Source: Clostridium_AI sp002297865
Lineage (GTDB): Bacteria; Bacillota; Clostridia; Lachnospirales; Lachnospiraceae
Direction: 5' to 3'
Assembly: GCA_937903005.1 (NCBI GenBank)
Contig: CALFNR010000210.1
Location: 7,075-71,074, forward strand
DNA length: 64,000 nt
Positions 8,947-17,488 of this stretch are shown piece by piece. Position 1 is the stretch's first letter. Each line of letters opens with the position of its first letter. Position numbers and translations under genes: made by a program. The notes under the pieces are model-generated. The model was not told the DNA's origin. It ran no database searches and was given only the letters and a program-made list of their open reading frames with translations.

Positions 8947-9996
8947 AGAACCTTCTTTTGGATTTTTCTTACGATCTGCTATAATGTCATATTCTTCATT
9001 TAAAACCATTAATGGATTGACATTATCAAATTCTTTCTTTACGAGATCTGTAAAGAAACAAGTACGATTACCTGTGTGGCAGGCTGCACCTATTTGGCGA
9101 ACTTTTGCTAAAATCGTGTCTTTGTCACAATCAAGCTTTAGTTCCATTACATATTGATAATGACCAGAAGTGTCGCCTTTGCACCAAAGCTCATTACGAC
9201 TTCGGCTCCAGTAAGTCATTTTTCCTGTCTCAACGGTCTTATTATATGCTTCCTCGTTCATATATGCAACCATTAAAACTTCATTGGTCTTATAATCCTG
9301 AGCAACAACTGGTATCATTCCATCCTTATTTAGTTTAAACTCCTGAAATGGAATCGCACTTTCAAAAACATTGACTTCCACACCTTCGGCTTTCAAGGAA
9401 CGTTTTGCTTTCATGATATTCTTATTTTCAAAATGATTCGTAGAAATTCCTACAACCCGATCATAAGAGCAAAGTGTTAGTAAATCATTACGTACTAAAC
9501 TATCTCTTATTATAACCTGTGTGTCAAGTTTCATGAGCATATTTTTTAATTTTTCTCCAGTATTTACATGTTTTAACAATAGCCCACCTATGCCCATTCT
9601 TTCTAAATCGGCTTTTACATCAGATTCATAAAACTCATCTTCTGAAACTTCTAAGAATAATTTATCTTTTCCAAATCGTTTGGAAGCTTCTATGACAGCC
9701 TCTTCTGACTTTAAGATTTCCTTTTTCACTACAACTGCACAGGCACCTGTGTAAAGTGCTTTTTTTACATCTTCAAATCTTCCAACATAGCATCCAACTG
9801 TAAATGGAATGTCGATTTCTTTTCCAGCTTTTTTGAGGGTAGCTAGAAATTCTTCTCTTGTTTTCTCATCCTTTGCATAATTGTAAATAAAAAGCTCATC
9901 GGCTCCATTGAATGCATACAAAGATGCAAGATTTACTACATTGCTTTCTAACTCATTTTCTGCATTTATAAACGGTATCAGTTTCTTATAGTTCAT
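8905..9996 (-). CDS. hisI: HisF-like barrel fused to HisI (phosphoribosyl-AMP cyclohydrolase), frameshifted before HisE
   Basis: 363 residues as read; the ATG at 9996 is 9 bases after AAAGGAG, and a second ATG at 10002 is too close to it. The first 220 residues form a (beta-alpha)8-barrel-like domain resembling HisF (LIPFIN, GADELFIYN, FTVGCYVGRFEDVKKAL, GACAVVV). From about 225 comes HisI: MVAYMNEEA, CKGDTSGHYQ, the metal-binding DCDKD and zinc cysteines in CHTGNRTCF. Then the frame breaks and ends after 14 foreign residues. HisI opens the ring of phosphoribosyl-AMP. The HisF-like part has Asn and Glu at the two catalytic Asp positions, so it is probably not a working cyclase. The start overlaps the hisA-like stop (translational coupling). 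Confidence 0.85.
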   Translation of the reverse strand: MNYKKLIPFINAENELESNVVNLASLYAFNGADELFIYNYAKDEKTREEFLATLKKAGKEIDIPFTVGCYVGRFEDVKKALYTGACAVVVKKEILKSEEAVIEASKRFGKDKLFLEVSEDEFYESDVKADLERMGIGGLLLKHVNTGEKLKNMLMKLDTQVIIRDSLVRNDLLTLCSYDRVVGISTNHFENKNIMKAKRSLKAEGVEVNVFESAIPFQEFKLNKDGMIPVVAQDYKTNEVLMVAYMNEEAYNKTVETGKMTYWSRSRNELWCKGDTSGHYQYVMELKLDCDKDTILAKVRQIGAACHTGNRTCFFTDLVKKEFDNVNPLMVLNEEYDIIADRKKNPKEGSIRIIYLTKALTKF

Positions 9997-10723
9997 AGAC
10001 ATTTGCTCCTTTATCAAATAATTCTATTGCATAATTCAAATCAATGCGTCGTTCATATAACACTTCATCTAAAATTACTCCAGCCACACCAATCGTATGA
10101 AGTGACTCTAATTGTTTAATTGTTGTAATGCCTCCACTTACCATAAAATTCAATCCAGTCTTTTGTACCATATAGGCTAAATACTCAAAATCTGATGTAT
10201 AGGTGTAAGGTTCATTTAACACATCTTCACATTGAATATTGGTTACTCCATAGGCAATAACCCTCTTTATGGTATCCTGCAGGTCCATATTCGTTAGCTT
10301 TTCTCTATGTTGACTGGCTGATAACCCATGATAACTTTTTAGATTTAATGAAATCTTCTCTGTACCAAAACTAGCTACTGCTTCTTTCAAAAAATTCTGA
10401 TTGTTGTAATCTAATCCAAGTACTACTCGTCTTGCGCCAAGGTTTAACACATTCTCAACTTCTTTTAATGAGTGGATTCCACCATAAATCTCTACTGGAA
10501 TGGAAATATCATGGATTAAACTCTTAATTGCCTCTTGATTCCTTATATGCCCTGCGACTAGTCCGTCCAAATCACGGATATGTAAGTAAGAAGCGCCTTG
10601 TTCCTCCCACATTTTAGCTATCTTTCTAGGAGAATGGGAAATGAGTTCCGAATAATGATTATTCCCCTTCGTTTGCTTCACACAGTGGCCATTCATAATA
10701 TTGATTTCTGGTACAACTTTCAT
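9986..10723 (-). CDS. HisA-like TIM barrel protein with altered active site
   Basis: 245 residues from the ATG at 10723, 11 bases after the hisB stop. The fold signature of HisA/HisF is clear: VPEINIMNGHCVK at the start, LHIRDLDG, IPVEIYGGIHSLKEVENVL, GARRVVLG and FMVSGGITTIKQLE. True HisA (ProFAR isomerase) has AIDL at the start and an Asp in the ISIDAR strand; here these read EINI and ISLNLK, so both catalytic Asp are Asn. Position in the operon is that of hisA. It may be a non-catalytic or re-purposed barrel; an active HisA would then have to be encoded elsewhere. Confidence 0.8.
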   Translation of the reverse strand: MKVVPEINIMNGHCVKQTKGNNHYSELISHSPRKIAKMWEEQGASYLHIRDLDGLVAGHIRNQEAIKSLIHDISIPVEIYGGIHSLKEVENVLNLGARRVVLGLDYNNQNFLKEAVASFGTEKISLNLKSYHGLSASQHREKLTNMDLQDTIKRVIAYGVTNIQCEDVLNEPYTYTSDFEYLAYMVQKTGLNFMVSGGITTIKQLESLHTIGVAGVILDEVLYERRIDLNYAIELFDKGANVYEL

Positions 10724-10733
10724 AGCCTGCCCC

Positions 10734-11324
10734 CTATAGTGCGCCTTTCGTTGACAAAACCCCTTGGATTCTTTCATCATACTTTGTAGCTTCATCTAAC
10801 GCTTTTGCAAATGCTTTAAAGGCTGCTTCAACAATGTGATGGTTATTTGCACCATGTATTTGTTTTATGTGAAGATTCATTCCACATCCATAGGAAACTG
10901 CATAGAAGAATTCTTTCACTAATTCCGTATCCATAGTACCCAGTCTCTCAACTGTCAAATCCAAATCATATACTAAAAATGGCCTTCCTGACAAATCCAA
11001 CGCACAAAGAACCAAACTTTCGTCCATTGGCAGTAAAAAAGACCCAAATCTCCTGATACCCGCCTTATCTCCTATCGCTTCCTTAATTGCCTGCCCTAAC
11101 ACAATACCAGTATCCTCTACTGTGTGATGGGAATCCACTTCTAAATCTCCTTTTACTGTAAGATTCATATCAAAAAAGCCATGTCTTACAAAACTATTTA
11201 ATATATGATCAAAAAAACCAATTCCGGTATCAATATTAGCGATACCGGAACCGTCGATCTTTAACTCAAGTGTAATATCTGTTTCTTTCGTCTTTCTGAC
11301 TGCTTTTGCATATCTCTCACTCAT
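10734..11324 (-). CDS. hisB: Imidazoleglycerol-phosphate dehydratase
   Basis: 196 residues from the ATG at 11324, with AAAGGA ten bases before; a TTG two codons earlier is less likely. Family motifs: IDTGIGFFDHIL, the manganese-binding DSHHTVEDTGI, and ANNHHIVEAAFKA. It makes imidazole acetol phosphate from imidazoleglycerol phosphate. Monofunctional form (no phosphatase domain). Fourth gene of the his operon. Confidence 0.96.
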   Translation of the reverse strand: MSERYAKAVRKTKETDITLELKIDGSGIANIDTGIGFFDHILNSFVRHGFFDMNLTVKGDLEVDSHHTVEDTGIVLGQAIKEAIGDKAGIRRFGSFLLPMDESLVLCALDLSGRPFLVYDLDLTVERLGTMDTELVKEFFYAVSYGCGMNLHIKQIHGANNHHIVEAAFKAFAKALDEATKYDERIQGVLSTKGAL

Positions 11325-11382
11325 GTCCAAAATCCTTTCTCACGGAGTATCCGTTCTCGTTCTATTTGCTTATAGAATAGCA

Positions 11383-12672
11383 TTATTCAAAGCGAACAGC
11401 AATAGAATTTGCGTGAGCTGTCAGTTTTTCTGACGTTGCAAACTGAACAATATCTTTTTGGATTGGTTCTAGGGCTTCTCTAGAGTATGAAATAATACTA
11501 GATTTCTTAATAAAATCATCTACACTTAATGGTGAGAAAAATTTTGCTGTTCCGTTGGTTGGAAGTACATGGTTTGGACCTGCAAAATAATCTCCCAAAG
11601 GTTCACTGCTATATTCTCCTAAGAAAATAGCTCCCGCATTACGAATCTTCATCATTAAGTTATATGGATCTTTCGTTACGATTTCTAAGTGTTCAGAAGC
11701 GATTTCATTGGCAACTTCCACTGCTTCCTCTAAATCTTTTACTAATAAGATGTATCCATAGGTTTCTAATGATTTTTCTATAATTTCTTTTCTTGAAAGT
11801 ACCTTTAAGAATCCATCCACTTCATCGGATACTTTCTTAGCAAGTTCTTCGCTTGTTGTAATCAGGATTGCGGATGCCATTTCATCATGCTCTGCCTGAG
11901 ATAATAAATCGGCTGCCACAAATCTTGGATTAGCTGTCTCATCTGCAATAACAAGAATCTCGCTAGGTCCAGCAATAGAATCAATGCTTACGTGTCCGTA
12001 AACTGCCTTTTTTGCAAGTGCAACAAAAATGTTACCTGGACCTACAATTTTATCCACTTTCGGAACAGATTCTGTACCGTAAGCTAACGCTGCAATTGCC
12101 TGTGCGCCACCTACTTTATAGATTTCCTGAACACCAGCTTCTTTTGCCGCTACTAAGGTGTTAGGACTTACTTTTCCTTCTGCATTTGGAGGTGTTGTCA
12201 TAACAATTTTATCTACACCAGCGACTACTGCTGGAACAATGTTCATTAATACTGAGGAAGGATACACTGCCTTTCCACCTGGAACATATACACCAACCTT
12301 TTCAAGTGGAGTTACTTTTTGACCAAGCATAGTTCCTTGTGGTGTTGTATCAAACCAGCTATATTGTTTCTGTTTCATGTGGTAGTCTCGGATATTTACC
12401 AATGCCTTGCGAATTACTTCCACTAAACTATCATCCACTAATGTATAGGCCTCTTCGATTTCTTCTTCTGTTACACGAATGTTTTTTGCATTAATATCTG
12501 CTTTGTCAAATTTTTTCGTATATTCAAAGATTGCTTTGTCTTTATTTTCTTTTACATCAGCTAAGATGTCTTTTACCGTCTCTTCATATTGTCCGTAACT
12601 ATTAGGACTTCTCTTTAATAAATTTTCAAGAATATTTTCTTTTGCTTCTTTTGTCAATTCAACAATACGCAT
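11383..12672 (-). CDS. hisD: Histidinol dehydrogenase
   Basis: 429 residues, normal length. Shows the signature GVYVPGGKAVYPSSVLM, IAGPSEILVIAD, the zinc-site region SQAEHDEMASAILIT and the C-terminal AGPNHVLPT. It oxidises histidinol to histidine in two NAD-dependent steps. Start ATG with AAAGGGTG upstream; 14 bases after hisG. Confidence 0.98.
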   Translation of the reverse strand: MRIVELTKEAKENILENLLKRSPNSYGQYEETVKDILADVKENKDKAIFEYTKKFDKADINAKNIRVTEEEIEEAYTLVDDSLVEVIRKALVNIRDYHMKQKQYSWFDTTPQGTMLGQKVTPLEKVGVYVPGGKAVYPSSVLMNIVPAVVAGVDKIVMTTPPNAEGKVSPNTLVAAKEAGVQEIYKVGGAQAIAALAYGTESVPKVDKIVGPGNIFVALAKKAVYGHVSIDSIAGPSEILVIADETANPRFVAADLLSQAEHDEMASAILITTSEELAKKVSDEVDGFLKVLSRKEIIEKSLETYGYILLVKDLEEAVEVANEIASEHLEIVTKDPYNLMMKIRNAGAIFLGEYSSEPLGDYFAGPNHVLPTNGTAKFFSPLSVDDFIKKSSIISYSREALEPIQKDIVQFATSEKLTAHANSIAVRFE

Positions 12673-12686
12673 GTTTTACACCCTTT

Positions 12687-13334
12687 CTATTGTCCGTCAA
12701 TTACTCGTTTTAAACCATTTACTAAATCTTTGATTCTATCATGTTCCATTTTCATACTGACTTCATTGACAACCATTCTTGCTGATAATGGACAAACTTC
12801 CTCTAATACAACTAGCCCATTTTCTTTTAAGGTAGATCCGGTCTCTACGATATCAACAATCACTTCTGACAGTCCAACGATTGGCGCTAATTCAATGGAA
12901 CCATTTAATTTAATGATTTCAACTGTCTGATGCTTTTTGTTATAAAAATAATCTTTTGCAATATGCGGATATTTTGTCGCAACACGAATCAGCTCTCCAC
13001 TATGTAGTAATTTTTCTGCTTCCTTAGGTCCTGCCACGCACATTCTGCATTTTCCAAGTCCCAAATCAAGGACTTCATACATCTTTCTTCCTTCTTCTAA
13101 TATGGTATCTTTTCCAACTACACCAATATCAGCTGCACCATATTCTACATAAGTTGGTACATCTGTAGCTTTTGCAAGGAAAAACTTTAACTTTAGCTCT
13201 TCATTGCAGAAGATTAATTTTCTAGAAGATGGGTCTTTCATTTCTTCACAAGTAATTCCAACCTGCTCTAAGAATCCCATTGTCTGTTTTGCTATACGTC
13301 CTTTTGCTAAGGCAAATGTCAAATATCTATCCAT
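12687..13334 (-). CDS. hisG: ATP phosphoribosyltransferase, short form
   Basis: 215 residues, the short HisG form that lacks the C-terminal regulatory domain and needs HisZ as partner. Motifs: LTFALAKGRI, DIGVVGKDT, and the PRPP loop VDIVETGSTLKENGL. It catalyses the first step of histidine synthesis. The partner hisZ is immediately upstream, which fits the hetero-octameric enzyme. Confidence 0.97.
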   Translation of the reverse strand: MDRYLTFALAKGRIAKQTMGFLEQVGITCEEMKDPSSRKLIFCNEELKLKFFLAKATDVPTYVEYGAADIGVVGKDTILEEGRKMYEVLDLGLGKCRMCVAGPKEAEKLLHSGELIRVATKYPHIAKDYFYNKKHQTVEIIKLNGSIELAPIVGLSEVIVDIVETGSTLKENGLVVLEEVCPLSARMVVNEVSMKMEHDRIKDLVNGLKRVIDGQ

Positions 13335-13355
13335 AATCTAATCCTTTCTTTTCGT

Positions 13356-14591
13356 TCACATTTGTTCTATCGAGTCTTCATTTTTCATATAAAGGAGGTG
13401 CTGCATACCGATTCGATTTGCATGGGCTTTATAGTCTTCTAATGAAAAGTTAGGGTCCTTATGTGTTAATTGTATTTCTTTGCCTTCCTGACGACAGCTC
13501 TTAGCATAATCAATAGCTTTTTTTCTACAGTTGTTTTCGTATAGTACGAGATAAGATTCCTTTGACTCATTGTCCTCATTGTCCTGTTTGTCAATTGCTG
13601 TCATAAGCTGATCTACTACAATAGCTAGCCCAATGGCAGGCGCTTCTTTGCCAAACTGTTTCATTAAGTTGTCATAACGTCCGCCTTTTACAATAGGTTC
13701 GCCAGTTCCATATGTATATGCTTTAAAAATGATTCCTGTATAATAATTGTATTTACTAATCAGACCTAAATCAAATGTAACATAATCACTAACTCCATAA
13801 CTTTTCAGGATTGCATACAATTCTTCTAAACGCTCAATCGCTTTGACTGCACAAGGGTTATTAGTCAATGTCTTAGCATGGGAAATGTTTTCGATATCTC
13901 CGTACATATCTGTAATTTTTAAAAGCAATTCTTTGATATTTTCAGGAAGTTTCTTCTCTTCCACCAGCTCTTCCACACCAAATACATTCTTCTTCTCGAT
14001 TAATTCTTTCAATTGTTCGGTTTCATTTTCATCAAACTTTGCTTCTTCTAACAACCCGATTAAAAATTCAGCATGGCCGATTTCAACTTGAAAATCTTCT
14101 AACCCTGTATTTTTTAAACATTCAATTGTCAATGCAATCATTTCTGCATCTGCATCCACAGAACCATCGTTAATAAGTTCTGCACCTAACTGCGTCGTCT
14201 CTTTTAATTTACCCTGATAGCTTGTAGTATTAATAAATGTACTGCCTTTATAACAAAGACGAAGTGGCAGTTCTTCTTCTTTAAAATACTTTCCAACACA
14301 TCTTGCTATTGCTGGTGTCATATCAGGTCTTAAAACAAGTGTGTTATTATCACGATCAAAAAATTTATACATTTCTCTGGAAGCAATTGTGCCTCTCTCT
14401 TTACTGAATACATCAAAGAATTCAAACATTGGTGTCTGAATGTCGCTAAATCCATAGGAATGAAGTACTTGATGCATCTTTTGTTCAATGGATAGTTTCA
14501 GCTGGCATTCTCCGTTGTAAATGTCGCGAACACCTTCTGGGATATGTAATACACTTTGCTCAATTCTATGTTCCGAAAATTTATAGCTCAT
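13356..14591 (-). CDS. hisZ: ATP phosphoribosyltransferase regulatory subunit
   Basis: 411 residues from the ATG at 14591; an ATG at 14603 overlaps the GGAGGT ribosome binding site and is rejected. Histidyl-tRNA-synthetase-like fold: IPEGVRDI start, motif with LVLRPDMTPAIAR, and YYTGIIFKAY with GGRYDNL. HisZ proteins lack aminoacylation and give histidine feedback control to the short HisG. The catalytic motif 3 arginine region is divergent, and position before hisG settles the call against hisS. Confidence 0.95.
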   Translation of the reverse strand: MSYKFSEHRIEQSVLHIPEGVRDIYNGECQLKLSIEQKMHQVLHSYGFSDIQTPMFEFFDVFSKERGTIASREMYKFFDRDNNTLVLRPDMTPAIARCVGKYFKEEELPLRLCYKGSTFINTTSYQGKLKETTQLGAELINDGSVDADAEMIALTIECLKNTGLEDFQVEIGHAEFLIGLLEEAKFDENETEQLKELIEKKNVFGVEELVEEKKLPENIKELLLKITDMYGDIENISHAKTLTNNPCAVKAIERLEELYAILKSYGVSDYVTFDLGLISKYNYYTGIIFKAYTYGTGEPIVKGGRYDNLMKQFGKEAPAIGLAIVVDQLMTAIDKQDNEDNESKESYLVLYENNCRKKAIDYAKSCRQEGKEIQLTHKDPNFSLEDYKAHANRIGMQHLLYMKNEDSIEQM

Positions 14592-14680
14592 AGCTACCTC
14601 CATTCATGTAGTGCGCCAGTTTTCTTTATCGCATTAAAGTTTTAACGTGGCATTTCGCTACTAATCAAAAATCTAAAAAT

Positions 14681-14709
14681 ATTATATTAAAATACCATTA
14701 TGCTGTCAA
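14681..14709 (-). promoter_or_regulatory. Sigma-A promoter of the his operon
   Basis: Minus-strand TTGACA, 17-base spacer, TATAAT: exact consensus. About 80 bases separate it from hisZ, too short for a T-box leader. Confidence 0.88.
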
Positions 14710-14786
14710 CCACGAAACCCCACTATCTAGCATAGATGTTTCCTATTTTACCTCACTTTCTTCGTTGTGTCTATATTTCGACACTC

Positions 14787-14837
14787 TTTACTTTTGTCAT
14801 AATTCATTGTAATATTAACTCTTGAAATGTAATATTA
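14787..14837 (+). promoter_or_regulatory. Possible promoter/operator region of the chemoreceptor gene
   Basis: A weak TTTACT-17-TAATAT pair is followed by two copies of TGTAATATTA (14808-14817 and 14828-14837), exactly 20 bases apart, shortly before the gene. The two in-phase copies look like an operator or an alternative -10. Confidence 0.35.
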
Positions 14838-14856
14838 CGAAACGGAGGAACTGCTT

Positions 14857-16908
14857 ATGTTTAAAAAACTAAGATTAGGTACCATTATTACAACGTTTAT
14901 TTCGCTAGCTGTTTCCCTTGGCATGCTACAATTATTTCTTAATGCCAATCACAACATGACTCTGCAAATGAAAACCTCTGCAATCAACAACATGCAAACA
15001 TCTCTTAATGCACAAAAACAAATAATCTCTGATTATATTAGCAGCCAAGAAACACTCCTTAATACATATAGCAAAGCCCCTTGTATTATCTCACTGCTAA
15101 AAGCCCCTGACAATTCCAGACTCCAGAAAATAGCACAGCAATATACGGAAAGTTTCTTTAAGCAACTCACTGCATGGGAAGATATCTATACAGCCAATTG
15201 GAATAGTCTTGTTCTTGCTCACTCTAACATAGACACTGTAGGCATTACCAGTATACAAGGTGAATCTTTAAATGACCTTCAAAGAGCTATCTTCAAAACT
15301 AACGGTTTGTATAATGCAGGTGTTATGAAATCTTCCATATCCCAAAAGCTCGTTTTATCCCTGTATTGCCCCGTTTTTGATACAGATGGAAAAACTTTAT
15401 TAGGGTATGTGGGAGGAAGTCCATTTATAGAAGGTTTACAAAAAGAATTAGCGTCACTGCAAGTACAAGGACTAAAACATGCATCCTGTACTATGATAAA
15501 TCTCAAAAATGATATGTATATTCTTAATGATGACACGAATTTAATTGCTACCCAAATCAAAGATGATGCTACATTTGCAATCATAAAAAAAATACATAGC
15601 AATAGTACAAAAAACGAAGACAGTTTAGAATACACAAAAAGCGGCAAAGGAAAATACCTTGCGTTATACAAATACTTGCCTGAACGTAATTGGGCCGTCA
15701 TTTTAAGCGATAGTGAAAAGGAAATCTACGCAAATGCTTATACAAGCATGAGGCGACTTGGAATCGTCTGCATCATTAGTTACATTCTTATTGTATGTTT
15801 AACTTGGTGCATTGTCCGTTATAGCACAAAACCTTTAAAAACCATTGAACAGGATATTATTCGGTTAAAGAATCTGGATTTAAGTCCTTCCCCTACGAAA
15901 GAAAAACACAAACATCCGAATCGCGAAGTAAGCAATATTTACGTAGCAATGGACTCTCTTTCAGCAACATTCCGGCAAATTGTATCAACACTGAATCAAT
16001 GTTCCACTTCATTAAATGAATCCTCTGACACAATGTCAGGTGCATCGTCTGCTCTAATTGATTGTGTGAATGACAATTCTGCAACAACGGAAGAACTTGC
16101 AGCAAGTATTAATGTAACCAATAGTACCATTGACACTGTATGTAATGAAATTAGAAAGCTCCGTGATATTGTAGCCTCAGTCGAATCAAAAGTACAAATA
16201 AGCAACGAGCAAAGCCAGGAATTAATTAAAACATCGGAACAGATGAAGACTATGGCAGCCAACTCTCTAAAGTCATCTAATTTGAAAGTTGCAGAGAATA
16301 GAAAAAACATTGAAGCATCTATTATTAATTTGCAAGCTTTAACGCATATTAATGATATGGTAACTCAGATTCTTGATATCACAGAACAAACTAACCTTCT
16401 TTCCTTAAATGCATCAATTGAAGCTGCAAGGGCTGGCGAAGCTGGACGAGGATTTGCAGTTGTTGCAAATGAGATTGGAAACTTAGCACAGATCTCTTCC
16501 AAAACTGCTTCCCAGATTCAGGAAATCTGTAATGAAACAAACGCTAACATTGAAAATATTGAAAACTGTTTCAACGATATTCTTTCCTTTATGGAACAGG
16601 ACGTTTCATCAAAGTTTAATGATTTTGCTTCGATTGCAGTCGAATCCAATTCTGCTGTTGAGCTGATTCATAGTTTAATCTATGAAATTAATGAACTATC
16701 TAAAGCATTTGGACTATCGTTAACAGAAATCAGAACACAAATTGATACGGTACATCAGGCATCCTGTGAAAACGAACACGGTGTGGATGATATTGTAGAA
16801 AAAATTGAAAAGACCAATCTCACCGCTGAAACTTTGAATCAAATTGTCAATACAAACCAGAGAAATGCCACATCACTTCGCAAAATCATTGACCAGTTTA
16901 CAGAATAA
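14857..16908 (+). CDS. Methyl-accepting chemotaxis protein
   Basis: 683 residues. Transmembrane helices near residues 8-29 and 298-318 enclose an extracytoplasmic sensor of the Cache type (contains GKTLLGYVGGSPFIEGL). A HAMP-like stretch follows, then a long coiled-coil signalling domain with the kinase-contact hairpin NLLSLNASIEAARAGEAGRG followed by FAVVANEI. The ligand cannot be told from sequence. No che genes are nearby. It has GGAGG before the ATG and stands alone, divergent from the his operon. Confidence 0.94.
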   Translation: MFKKLRLGTIITTFISLAVSLGMLQLFLNANHNMTLQMKTSAINNMQTSLNAQKQIISDYISSQETLLNTYSKAPCIISLLKAPDNSRLQKIAQQYTESFFKQLTAWEDIYTANWNSLVLAHSNIDTVGITSIQGESLNDLQRAIFKTNGLYNAGVMKSSISQKLVLSLYCPVFDTDGKTLLGYVGGSPFIEGLQKELASLQVQGLKHASCTMINLKNDMYILNDDTNLIATQIKDDATFAIIKKIHSNSTKNEDSLEYTKSGKGKYLALYKYLPERNWAVILSDSEKEIYANAYTSMRRLGIVCIISYILIVCLTWCIVRYSTKPLKTIEQDIIRLKNLDLSPSPTKEKHKHPNREVSNIYVAMDSLSATFRQIVSTLNQCSTSLNESSDTMSGASSALIDCVNDNSATTEELAASINVTNSTIDTVCNEIRKLRDIVASVESKVQISNEQSQELIKTSEQMKTMAANSLKSSNLKVAENRKNIEASIINLQALTHINDMVTQILDITEQTNLLSLNASIEAARAGEAGRGFAVVANEIGNLAQISSKTASQIQEICNETNANIENIENCFNDILSFMEQDVSSKFNDFASIAVESNSAVELIHSLIYEINELSKAFGLSLTEIRTQIDTVHQASCENEHGVDDIVEKIEKTNLTAETLNQIVNTNQRNATSLRKIIDQFTE

Positions 16909-16930
16909 CATTTTCCTCTAAGCATCAGAA

Positions 16931-16971
16931 AATCCAGCTAGGATTCTCGTTCCTCGAGATCCTGCTGGATT
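16931..16971. terminator. Bidirectional terminator between the chemoreceptor and recU
   Basis: AATCCAGC pairs with GCTGGATT, extended by AGGAT/ATCCT and CTCG/CGAG around an AGGAA loop. Minus strand continues TTTTC. The 3-prime arm on the plus strand lies inside the last recU codons. Confidence 0.72.
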
Positions 16972-17474
16972 CCTTCTAAATAGTGTACACACACGCCGTT
17001 ATAAGTTGATAACTGATATTTTTCATCCAATTCTTCATACCTGAAACTCTTTCTCCCGCCGTCTTTCGCACGGTTCCAAAATTCCATCAAACGTGAGAAT
17101 TTCAAATAATAAAAGATATCCTTATGAGAATAATAAATCAAGACAAATGACACGCCACCCTGTTCTTCAAACTGTCTCATAAACTCCACCTGGTGTTCAT
17201 GAATGTTTTGCAAGGGAAACGTATCCTGCGTACATTCTTTCGCATCAAAGCATACAGGAATGCCTTGAACAGCTCCGATGTAGTCAACGGTACTTCTTTG
17301 TTCAAAGAATGCCAATGTGATCTGTCTTGTCTGTGGATCAATTCGCATTGGTTTGATTGGAGTCGGTATCTTTTGAATCAATGCCAGTTTATTATCTATA
17401 TATTTTTGATTGGTTAAGTTAATCAGTTCCTCAAAGGTCTGTCCCCTGAGTCCTCTAGAATTCCATGATGGCAT
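16938..17474 (-). CDS. recU: Holliday junction resolvase RecU
   Basis: 178 residues. Begins MPSWNSRGLRGQTFEELI, as in the family, and has the nuclease core STVDYIGAVQGIPVCFDAKE with the catalytic Asp and the D-x-K pair. RecU cuts Holliday junctions in Firmicutes. It is the last gene of the operon that begins with the alarmone synthetase; its final codons form one arm of the terminator hairpin. Confidence 0.95.
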   Translation of the reverse strand: MPSWNSRGLRGQTFEELINLTNQKYIDNKLALIQKIPTPIKPMRIDPQTRQITLAFFEQRSTVDYIGAVQGIPVCFDAKECTQDTFPLQNIHEHQVEFMRQFEEQGGVSFVLIYYSHKDIFYYLKFSRLMEFWNRAKDGGRKSFRYEELDEKYQLSTYNGVCVHYLEGIQQDLEERES

Positions 17475-17488
17475 ACGTATCCCTCCAA

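Noticed and set aside
8905..9000. Programmed ribosomal frameshift to make a HisIE fusion
   Set aside because: No canonical slippery heptamer in the right frame; a shift at the A-run would replace the conserved NPKEGS, whereas a one-base deletion at 8947 restores everything.
13356..14591. Histidyl-tRNA synthetase
   Set aside because: The protein has the synthetase-like fold but sits next to short hisG, which needs HisZ; motif 3 is divergent.
14592..14680. T-box or other riboswitch leader before the his operon
   Set aside because: Only about 80 bases lie between the -10 box and hisZ, and no T-box sequence is present.
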